Source of the DNA: Thermotogae bacterium | GTDB lineage: Bacteria; Thermotogota; Thermotogae; Thermotogales; DSM-5069 | Reading direction: 5' to 3' | Assembly (NCBI GenBank): GCA_003641785.1 | Contig: QNAO01000031.1 | Coordinates: forward strand, 1 to 8,408 | Length of the DNA stretch: 8,408 nucleotides | Shown: in pieces, positions 1 through 5,876 of the stretch | Numbering within the stretch: the stretch's first letter is position 1 | Layout: every line of letters starts with the position of its first letter | Translations under genes and position numbers: made by a program | The notes under the pieces: generated by a model | Told to the model about the DNA's origin: nothing | The model's database searches: none | Seen by the model: only the letters and a program-made list of their open reading frames with translations

Positions 1-571
1 GGTGTTAGATGTAACAAGAAGAGATGATGTTTTCAGGGTTGTTTTAGATGTTGCCATAGAGTACGGCAGAATCGATGTTTTGGTTAACAATGCGGGGATA
101 ACAAGAGACGCTCTGCTGTTAAAAATGACAGAGGAACAATGGGATACCGTGATTAACGTGAATCTCAAAGGAGTTTTTAACATGACACAAGCGGTGGCTC
201 CCTACATGGTGAAGGCAAAGAAGGGTTCGATAATCAACACCTCCTCCGTTGTTGGAATTTATGGAAACATAGGTCAAACCAACTATGCTGCCACAAAGGG
301 TGGGGTAATCGCGATGACCAAAACATGGGCGAAGGAGTTAGCCAGAAAAGGAGCTCAAATAAGGGTTAACGCGGTAGCTCCGGGTTTTATTAAAACTCCA
401 ATGACAGAAAACCTTCCCGAAAAGGTTATCGAATACGTCAAGAGTAAGACGCCTCTCGCCAGAATGGGCGAAGCAGAAGAAGTTGCAAATGTCTACTTAT
501 TCCTTGCCTGTGATGAGTCTTCTTATATCACAGGACAAGTGATCGGTGTAGATGGGGGATTGCAAATTTGA
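1..571 (+). CDS. fabG: 3-oxoacyl-[ACP] reductase (FabG-type SDR), 5'-truncated by the window edge
   Basis: This is the C-terminal 189 or so residues of a classical short-chain dehydrogenase/reductase, which would reduce a 3-ketoacyl group with NAD(P)H in the cytoplasm. Counting from the first complete codon (position 2), the visible motifs are NNAG at 29-32, catalytic Asn54, Ser82, Tyr95 and Lys99 (the YxxxK pair), and a C-terminal SSYITGQVIGVDGG stretch. The Asn-Ser and Ser-Tyr spacings, 28 and 13, match E. coli FabG. FabG proteins are about 245 residues, so some 55-60 residues with the Rossmann GxxxGxG loop lie upstream of the window. The GTG at position 2 is an internal Val codon, not a start. 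The stop is 15 bases before the livJ start, so the two are probably cotranscribed. The sequence closely resembles Thermotoga FabG. Fatty-acid synthesis is the default role, but many SDRs of this type act on other ketones or alcohols, and the transporter context leaves that open. Confidence 0.88.
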   Translation, partial: VLDVTRRDDVFRVVLDVAIEYGRIDVLVNNAGITRDALLLKMTEEQWDTVINVNLKGVFNMTQAVAPYMVKAKKGSIINTSSVVGIYGNIGQTNYAATKGGVIAMTKTWAKELARKGAQIRVNAVAPGFIKTPMTENLPEKVIEYVKSKTPLARMGEAEEVANVYLFLACDESSYITGQVIGVDGGLQI

Positions 572-579
572 AAGGGGGT
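571..579 (+). promoter_or_regulatory. Ribosome binding site of livJ
   Basis: AAAGGGGGT begins at the last base of the fabG stop codon and ends 7 bases before the livJ ATG at 587. It supports that start and, with the 15-base gap, argues that livJ is read from the same transcript as fabG. Confidence 0.7.
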
Positions 580-586
580 ATCTTAA

Positions 587-1753
587 ATGAAGAAGATTTT
601 CGTAATAGCAATTCTCATAGTAGCACTCTTTGCATTTTCAGAAAACGGTGTGTATCCAGATAAGATTGTTGTTGGATCCTTCCAAGCCCTTTCCGGACCA
701 TACGCAGTTATTGGCCAAGAAATGACTAAGGGAATGAAAGCTTACTTCAACTGGATTAACAACAATGGCGGTATTTACAAGAGACAGATTGAACTCGTCG
801 TTGCTGACGATCAACTAAATCCTTCAAAGACGGTTATTGAAGTAAAGAGGCTTGTTGAAGAGGATCAAGTTTTTGCAATTGTAGGAGGACTTGGAACGTA
901 TGGATGTCTTGCCGTGATGGATTATTTGAACGACAACGGAGTGCCTTTTGTGTACCAAGGCTCTGGTTCGAGTCTCCTCGCTATTCCACCAAAGAAATAC
1001 GTGTTCCCAGTGCAACCAGATTACACGCTCGAGGGTCAGTTGATAACGAAATTTTCAGTGGAAACACTGGGCAAATCTAAAATCGCCGTTCTCTACATGT
1101 CTAATGATGTTGGAAAAGAAGGGCTTCAAGCGGTTAAAACAAAACTCGCTGATTACGGTATGAAACCCGCATTGGAGATCCCGTACAATCCTGCTGAAAC
1201 AGACTACAGCTCACTCGCCGTCAGAGTTCTTGGGGTAAATCCAGACTTAACAGTCATTTATGGCTTTGTTACAGACACTGTTAGATGGATAAAGACACTA
1301 AGAGATTATGGTGTGGAATGCGATATCGTGACAATCTATCCGAACGCAGATCCGGTGATCATAACACTTGCTGGTGATTATGCGGAAGGAATTTACATCA
1401 CGGGTTGGGTGCCACTTCCCACGGAAGACAGACCGGACTTTGTGAGAGATTATCAAAGATTTCTCGGGATATATCAGGAATCCTACCCCGATGAGCAGGT
1501 ACCGTCGTCTTATGCTGTTGCAGGATTTATCGCCGCGGAGGTTTTTGTTGAAGGCCTTGTTCGAGCAGGTCCCAATCTTACACGTGAAGCACTTGTAAAA
1601 TCTCTTGAAAGTTTCGATCATTGGAACGGAATACTTTCAAAAGACATATCCTGGGGACCCAATCAAAGGCGTGGCAAGTCAAGTATGTACTTCCTTCAAG
1701 TTCAAAATGGTCTTTTTGTTCCCGTTACTAACTTGCTCACACTTGAGAAATAG
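587..1753 (+). CDS. livJ: ABC transporter substrate-binding protein, LivJ/Peripla_BP_6 type
   Basis: This 388-residue secreted solute receptor would deliver ligand to the LivHM permease encoded just downstream. The N-terminus is a typical signal peptide: Lys2-Lys3, a hydrophobic core to about residue 17, and a likely signal peptidase I site after AFS18. There is no lipobox cysteine, so a free periplasmic protein is expected rather than a lipoprotein. The mature protein starts with the family's IVVGSFQALSGPYAVIGQ block and continues with NWINNNGGI, a VADDQLNPSKT segment and GGLGTYGCLAVMDYLN, all typical of type I periplasmic binding proteins of the HAAT family. The stretch with IPPKKYVFPVQPDY resembles the branch whose members bind many non-leucine ligands (aromatic acids, amides and others), so the name livJ reflects family only. 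It precedes livG by 59 bases that contain a hairpin. Confidence 0.9.
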   Translation: MKKIFVIAILIVALFAFSENGVYPDKIVVGSFQALSGPYAVIGQEMTKGMKAYFNWINNNGGIYKRQIELVVADDQLNPSKTVIEVKRLVEEDQVFAIVGGLGTYGCLAVMDYLNDNGVPFVYQGSGSSLLAIPPKKYVFPVQPDYTLEGQLITKFSVETLGKSKIAVLYMSNDVGKEGLQAVKTKLADYGMKPALEIPYNPAETDYSSLAVRVLGVNPDLTVIYGFVTDTVRWIKTLRDYGVECDIVTIYPNADPVIITLAGDYAEGIYITGWVPLPTEDRPDFVRDYQRFLGIYQESYPDEQVPSSYAVAGFIAAEVFVEGLVRAGPNLTREALVKSLESFDHWNGILSKDISWGPNQRRGKSSMYFLQVQNGLFVPVTNLLTLEK

Positions 1754-1768
1754 CTTTTCTTCATAACT

Positions 1769-1796
1769 GGGGAAGGGTGGTATCTCCTTCCCCTTT
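1769..1796 (+). terminator. GC-rich hairpin between livJ and livG, likely attenuator or mRNA 3'-end stabiliser
   Basis: GGGGAAGG (1769-1776) and CCTTCCCC (1786-1793) form a perfect 8-bp stem around a 9-base loop, followed by only three T residues. The short T-run suggests partial rather than full termination. In operons with a binding protein first, such hairpins commonly raise the amount of binding protein over the membrane and ATPase subunits. That role is inferred here. The hairpin lies 7 bases before the livG ribosome binding site. Confidence 0.62.
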
Positions 1797-1800
1797 CACT

Positions 1801-1805
1801 GGAGG
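1801..1805 (+). promoter_or_regulatory. Ribosome binding site that fixes the livG start at GTG 1813
   Basis: GGAGG at 1801-1805 lies 7 bases before the GTG at 1813. The alternative in-frame GTG at 1777 lies at the edge of the hairpin loop, would add 12 residues (VVSPSPFTGGID) unlike any LivG N-terminus, and has no comparable upstream site outside the stem. Confidence 0.75.
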
Positions 1806-1812
1806 CATTGAT

Positions 1813-2583
1813 GTGGCATTTCTTAAAATAGAGAATTTAACAGTGTCTTTCGGTGGTCTAATAGCTGTCGACGATTTCAGCATGCATCTCGACAAAGGAG
1901 AAATACACGCGTTAATCGGACCCAATGGGGCAGGAAAAACCACAGTGTTTAACGCCATGACAAGAATTGTAAAGGTTTCTGCGGGGTCTATCATGTTTCA
2001 AGACAAGAATATACTTCACATGAAACCATATAGAATTGTGAAACTCGGTTTGTCAAGAACATTTCAAAATGTTGTGCTCTTCAAATACATGACCGTCCTG
2101 GAAAACCTTTACGTGGGATACCACAGTAAAACAAATGTGTCGCTTTTGAACGAAATTCTGCCAACCGAGAAGTTCAACTCAGAACGTTTGAAAATGTACA
2201 AAAAGGCACTTCACATTGCGGATCTCTTGCAAATAAAGAACAGACTGCTGAGTTTCGCTGGCTCAATACCGTTCGCGGCTCAGAAAGTAGTGGAGATCGG
2301 GAGAGCGCTCATGAGTGACCCTCAACTACTGCTTCTGGATGAACCCGCCGCAGGTTTAACAGAAGGAGAAACCTCTGAAATAAAAGATATTCTGAAGATG
2401 CTCAACAGAGACTTGGATATAACTATTCTGCTCGTGGAGCACGATATGGGCCTGGTAATGGACATTTCCAGGCTAATAACCGTCATGGACTTTGGAAAAA
2501 AGATTGCTGAGGGAGCGCCTGAAAAGATTCGATCCGATCCTAAGGTAATAAAAGCTTACTTGGGAGATAATGAGAATGCTTGA
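1813..2583 (+). CDS. livG: Branched-chain-type ABC transporter ATP-binding protein LivG
   Basis: This 256-residue cytoplasmic ATPase would pair with LivF to drive the LivHM permease. With the GTG start at 1813 the protein begins MAFLKIENLTVSFGG, as LivG proteins usually do. It has Walker A GPNGAGKT (36-43), Q-loop Gln85 in RTFQN, Walker B LLLLDEP with Glu177, D-loop-adjacent AAGL, switch His210 in VEHDM, and the LivG-typical C-terminus ending near AYLGDNENA. The odd point is the ABC signature. Where E. coli LivG has LAYGQQ, this protein reads IPFAAQ (152-157), so the Ser and Gly positions of LSGGQ are lost. The rest of the protein is intact, so this looks like a degenerate second nucleotide site rather than a dead protein. 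Its last 8 bases overlap livF, suggesting translational coupling. Confidence 0.92.
   Translation: MAFLKIENLTVSFGGLIAVDDFSMHLDKGEIHALIGPNGAGKTTVFNAMTRIVKVSAGSIMFQDKNILHMKPYRIVKLGLSRTFQNVVLFKYMTVLENLYVGYHSKTNVSLLNEILPTEKFNSERLKMYKKALHIADLLQIKNRLLSFAGSIPFAAQKVVEIGRALMSDPQLLLLDEPAAGLTEGETSEIKDILKMLNRDLDITILLVEHDMGLVMDISRLITVMDFGKKIAEGAPEKIRSDPKVIKAYLGDNENA
2562..2566 (+). promoter_or_regulatory. Ribosome binding site that decides the livF start
   Basis: GGGAG inside the livG 3' end lies 9 bases before ATG 2576 but only 3 bases before ATG 2570. Spacing favours 2576, which gives the N-terminus MLELRNVEV usual in LivF. Confidence 0.6.
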
Positions 2584-3274
2584 ACTTCGCAATGTGGAGG
2601 TACGCTACGGTCCAGTCAGGGCTGTAAAGAATATATCATTCGTGGTGAAAAGGGACAGTATCACCGCTTTGCTTGGTGCTAACGGTTCAGGAAAGAGCTC
2701 CACCTTGTACGCCGTTGCAGGCACAAACACAATAACAGAAGGACAAATTCTTTATGATTCTAAAAGAATCGATCATCTCCCCGCTTATGAAAGAGTTCGC
2801 AACGGCATCGTTCTCTGTCCCGAATCCGGACAGATATTTGCTCAGATGACGGTTTTAGAAAATCTTCGTGCTGGAGCTTATTCGAGAAGAGACAGTTACA
2901 CAGATGAGTTGAGAATGGTATTTGATCTCTTTCCAAGACTCAAAGAGAGGCAGAAACAGCTCGCGGGAACGCTGTCAGGTGGGGAAAGACAGATGCTGGC
3001 CATTGCAAGAGCTTTAATGGCAAGACCGCGCTTCTTGATGCTGGATGAACCTTCCATGGGATTAGCACCCAATTTGGTGTCTCAAATAATGAAAACAATT
3101 CAGCGAATACGGAGTCTCGGCGTGACAGTTTTGTTAGTCGAGCAGAATGCGTTTTCTGCCTTGAAGATTTCCGACTACGCATATGTACTTCAAACGGGAA
3201 AGCTTGTCATGGAAGGAAAAGCTTCAGAAATGCTGCAAGACAAAAGAATAATAGAAAGGTATTTGGGGGGCTAA
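2576..3274 (+). CDS. livF: Branched-chain-type ABC transporter ATP-binding protein LivF
   Basis: This 232-residue cytoplasmic ATPase is the second nucleotide-binding subunit of the importer. Visible motifs are Walker A GANGSGKS (34-41), the LivF-type CPESGQIF/MTVLENL region (81-96) in the place of the Q-loop, a fully canonical signature LSGGE (133-137), Walker B FLMLDEP with Glu158, and VEQN at 188-191, where Gln instead of His at the switch position is normal for LivF. Its intact signature would complement the LivG Walker A, while the LivG side of the other site is degenerate (see livG). Length is that of typical LivF proteins (about 235). ATG 2576 is preferred to ATG 2570 on ribosome-site spacing; the difference is two residues. 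The stop is 4 bases before the livH start. Confidence 0.93.
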   Translation: MLELRNVEVRYGPVRAVKNISFVVKRDSITALLGANGSGKSSTLYAVAGTNTITEGQILYDSKRIDHLPAYERVRNGIVLCPESGQIFAQMTVLENLRAGAYSRRDSYTDELRMVFDLFPRLKERQKQLAGTLSGGERQMLAIARALMARPRFLMLDEPSMGLAPNLVSQIMKTIQRIRSLGVTVLLVEQNAFSALKISDYAYVLQTGKLVMEGKASEMLQDKRIIERYLGG

Positions 3275-3278
3275 TTCG

Positions 3279-4157
3279 ATGGTTCTTAATCAAATAGTGC
3301 TTGGTTTAGCAACTGGCTCCTTTTACTCGTTGATAGCTCTTGGAATAGTCATGATTTACAAGACAACGGGCGTCATGAACTTCGCTTTTGGCAACATGGC
3401 GATGTTCATGGCGTATGTGGCTTTCACCTTCACTGCAATGGGCCTTGGACCAGCAGTTGCCTTGATCATTGTTCTTCCTTTGGCGGCGTTGTTCGGATAC
3501 GCGGTGGAAAGGTTCACGCTCCGACCGATACGACACCTTTCCCACGCCTCAATGCTGATAGTTACGCTCGGGATATTAATGATACTGGAAGGACTGGTCA
3601 CTCAGATTTGGGGAACCCGCTACAAGAACTTCCCCGAGTTGATAAAGGGGAAACCTTTTGTATTCTCAGGAAAAGCTGGCATTGTCGTTTTCAGAAGGCA
3701 GGATGTATTGGTGTTTTTAATACTTATTTGCATCTCAGTTTTGATTTATCTTCTCATCAAGCACACAAAACTCGGCATCGCCATAAAGGCGGTATCTGAA
3801 AATGAAAAAGCTGCCCAGTTGATGGGCATAAGCCCTGGGAAAGTGTTTTCATGGATGTGGATGTTTGGAACAGCTTTGGGAGCTTTAGTGGCAGTTTTAA
3901 GCGCGCCAAAAACCTATATATCCCCCGTCATGATGGTTTTCTATCAAATAGAAGGGTTTACAGCCGCCGTGCTTGGAGGATTCGAAAGCTTCGCCGGTGC
4001 TATAGTGGGGGGACTCGCACTTGGTGTCATAGAGAATCTTGTAGGCACTTACATCAGTAACGAGCTTAAATCGACGTTTTCTTTAATTCTGATCATTGTG
4101 GTCCTACTTATAAGACCTCAGGGACTGCTGGGAAGCCGCAAGATCAGGAGAGTGTGA
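3279..4157 (+). CDS. livH: Branched-chain-type ABC transporter permease LivH
   Basis: This 292-residue inner-membrane permease forms the translocation channel with LivM. It is strongly hydrophobic, with about eight membrane segments. The N-terminal block QIVLGLATGSFYSLIALGI, then TTGVMNFAFGNMAMF, is the hallmark of LivH (BPD_transp_2 family). The cytoplasmic coupling loop that contacts the ATPases is visible around residues 166-188 (KLGIAIKAVSENEKAAQLMG), and the C-terminus has the typical FESFAGAIVGG, GVIENL and LLIRPQGLLG elements followed by a basic tail. GGGGGG at 3265-3270 lies 8 bases before the ATG and supports the start. The length matches the family (about 290-300), with nothing fused, unlike its partner LivM. 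It is 4 bases after livF and 3 bases before livM. Confidence 0.94.
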   Translation: MVLNQIVLGLATGSFYSLIALGIVMIYKTTGVMNFAFGNMAMFMAYVAFTFTAMGLGPAVALIIVLPLAALFGYAVERFTLRPIRHLSHASMLIVTLGILMILEGLVTQIWGTRYKNFPELIKGKPFVFSGKAGIVVFRRQDVLVFLILICISVLIYLLIKHTKLGIAIKAVSENEKAAQLMGISPGKVFSWMWMFGTALGALVAVLSAPKTYISPVMMVFYQIEGFTAAVLGGFESFAGAIVGGLALGVIENLVGTYISNELKSTFSLILIIVVLLIRPQGLLGSRKIRRV

Positions 4158-4160
4158 GTC

Positions 4161-5876
4161 GTGAAACGACTGGTGTTTTTTGCTTTGTTGTTGGCGGTAC
4201 CCTTGTTTCTCCAAGGTAGTACTTTCATGATAACAGTTATAAATCTGACAATGATATACACGCTCGCGGCAATGGGTTTGAATCTCATAATGGGTTATAC
4301 AGGACAAGTGTCAATAGGCCATGCCGCGTTCATGAGCATTGGAGCTTATACTTCCGCTATCTTAGTTCATAAATTGAGCGTGCCGATACCTGTGGGAATT
4401 TTAGCAGGAACCGCTTTCAGTGCTGTTTTTGGTCTTGCCCTGGGTTTTCCCGCCTTGCGGCTTAGTGGTTTTTACCTTGCCATAGCAACAATGGGCTTTG
4501 GAGTGGCAATAGAGCAAATTTTGTCCTCCTGGGAGTCAGTTACCGGCGGTTACATCGGAATGCGGGGAATAGCGACTATGGGAACCGATACTCTGATTTA
4601 CTATGTGATACTCGGTTTACTCATCCTTGGAATATACACTTTTCGAGCCCTCACAATCCACAAAACTGGAAGAGCACTGAGAGCAATAAGAGAAAACCCC
4701 ATAGTAGCCAAAGTGTTCGGAATCAGCGAAACCTATTACAAGGTCCTTGCTTTCGTTGTAGGATCCGCTTTCGCTGGCTTAGCAGGCGCTTTGTATTCCC
4801 ACACAATCGGATACATCGCGCCTTCGGATTTCGGTCTTGGGAAATCATTAGAGTTATTGGCAATGGTCGTTATTGGCGGAATGGGATCATTGTTTGGCCC
4901 CGTTTTTGGCGCCGCTTTGTACACGGTTTTGCCTTTCATCTTCAGTAGAATTGGATTCTCCATGACAATCGTGTTTGGAAGCATTCTCATCGGCGTGGTT
5001 CTGTTCATGCCACGCGGGCTCGCGCACTACATTCATGCGTGGTGGATAAAATGGGCAGAAATACCAATTGTAGCACTCAAGAGAAAGAAGAAATCCAGCC
5101 TCGGCAGCTACGTTGATACTTCCTTTGGGAAAATTCACTACGTTGAGAAGAATGAAGGGCAAAGAATAATTCTCTGTTTACACGGCAACTTTGGATCCTG
5201 GAAATGGTTTGAACCAGCAATGAAATTCATTGATAACTACAAGATCATCGCCGTTGACATGCCCAATTTTGGAGATTCTTGCCGAATAGAGACATTTTCT
5301 TTCGAAGATTACGCGAAAGTTATTTACGAATTCACGCAGAAGATGAATCTAACAGACATAATTGTTGTTGCTCACTCGTTGGGTGGAGCCGTTGCTATGG
5401 AACTATCTGCGAGTTATCCAAGACTCGTAGATTCCATGATTCTCGTCGATCCGTGCCCCGTAAGAGGGCTCGATATCGCAGAAGAGAACGTGCCTTTTCT
5501 CGAGCTTTACAAAAGAAACAGAACTCTGCTCAAGGAATCGATAAAAAGATTGCTGTTCAACGTCAAGAACAGACGTTTGATAGAGAGCTTAACCGATGAA
5601 GCTTTGAAAATGAATCCAGATGCAATTTTGGAACATGCGAATAACCTCGCCAGTTTCGATCTTTCACACAAGGTGAAATCAATAAGATGTCGGACTTTGC
5701 TGTTATGGGGAGATATGGATTCCCTAATAACAAGGAAGCAAATGGAAGAAACCGCCCAGAGTATTCCCAACTGTGACTTCAAGGTTCTGCATAACATAGG
5801 GCACACGATTTTTATTGAAGATTCTGGGTCTTTTAGCAGAATACTGCTCGACTTCTTAGGAGGGATGCAAAGATGA
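4161..5876 (+). CDS. livM: LivM-type ABC permease fused to a C-terminal alpha/beta hydrolase
   Basis: This 571-residue protein has two parts. Residues 1-288 are a LivM permease: several membrane helices, the MGLNLIMGYTGQVSIGHAAF hallmark (38-57), the ATPase-coupling loop GRALRAIRENPIVAKVFGIS (170-189), the GGMGSLFGPVFG element (239-250) and FMPRGL near the end. A linker with a basic KRKKK patch (307-311) follows. Residues about 315-571 are a complete alpha/beta hydrolase: oxyanion region LHGNFGSW (340-347), nucleophile elbow AHSLGG with Ser406, acid Asp520 in WGDMDS, and His548 in NIGHTI. LivM proteins normally end near 300-330 residues, so about 250 are extra. LivM C-termini and basic residues face the cytoplasm, so the hydrolase should sit at the inner membrane face. 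The reading frame runs unbroken through the junction, with no in-frame ATG, GTG or TTG between codons 284 and 354. AGGAGA (4146-4151) supports the GTG start. The hydrolase substrate (ester, amide, thioester or C-C bond) is unknown. Confidence 0.93.
   Translation: MKRLVFFALLLAVPLFLQGSTFMITVINLTMIYTLAAMGLNLIMGYTGQVSIGHAAFMSIGAYTSAILVHKLSVPIPVGILAGTAFSAVFGLALGFPALRLSGFYLAIATMGFGVAIEQILSSWESVTGGYIGMRGIATMGTDTLIYYVILGLLILGIYTFRALTIHKTGRALRAIRENPIVAKVFGISETYYKVLAFVVGSAFAGLAGALYSHTIGYIAPSDFGLGKSLELLAMVVIGGMGSLFGPVFGAALYTVLPFIFSRIGFSMTIVFGSILIGVVLFMPRGLAHYIHAWWIKWAEIPIVALKRKKKSSLGSYVDTSFGKIHYVEKNEGQRIILCLHGNFGSWKWFEPAMKFIDNYKIIAVDMPNFGDSCRIETFSFEDYAKVIYEFTQKMNLTDIIVVAHSLGGAVAMELSASYPRLVDSMILVDPCPVRGLDIAEENVPFLELYKRNRTLLKESIKRLLFNVKNRRLIESLTDEALKMNPDAILEHANNLASFDLSHKVKSIRCRTLLLWGDMDSLITRKQMEETAQSIPNCDFKVLHNIGHTIFIEDSGSFSRILLDFLGGMQR
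5858..5864 (+). promoter_or_regulatory. Ribosome binding site of the FabH-like gene inside livM
   Basis: AGGAGGG lies within the last codons of the livM-hydrolase gene, 8 bases before ATG 5873. The start and the preceding stop overlap as ATGA (5873-5876), a classic arrangement for coupled translation. Confidence 0.8.

Noticed and set aside
2..571. A complete 189-residue reductase starting at GTG 2
   Set aside because: The protein would lack the Rossmann GxxxGxG cofactor loop and start in the middle of the fold. FabG proteins are about 245 residues, so the gene simply runs in from the left edge.
1298..1621. Minus-strand open frames of 60-107 codons across the operon (for example 1298-1621, 4736-5162, 6207-6524)
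   Set aside because: They lie entirely opposite well-supported genes, have low-complexity or unprotein-like translations and lack ribosome binding sites.
1777..2583. livG starting at GTG 1777
   Set aside because: That codon is at the edge of the hairpin loop and the extra 12 residues resemble nothing in LivG. GTG 1813 has GGAGG at the right distance.
3140..3148. Gln instead of His at the switch position of LivF as a sign of a defective ATPase
   Set aside because: VEQN is the normal reading in LivF proteins, including E. coli LivF, so this is not unusual.
5030..5110. The LivM-hydrolase fusion as an artefact of two adjacent genes read together
   Set aside because: There is no stop codon, no ribosome binding site with an in-frame start, and no ATG, GTG or TTG in frame through the junction. 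Both domains also share one frame without a shift. A sequencing error cannot be excluded from this window alone.
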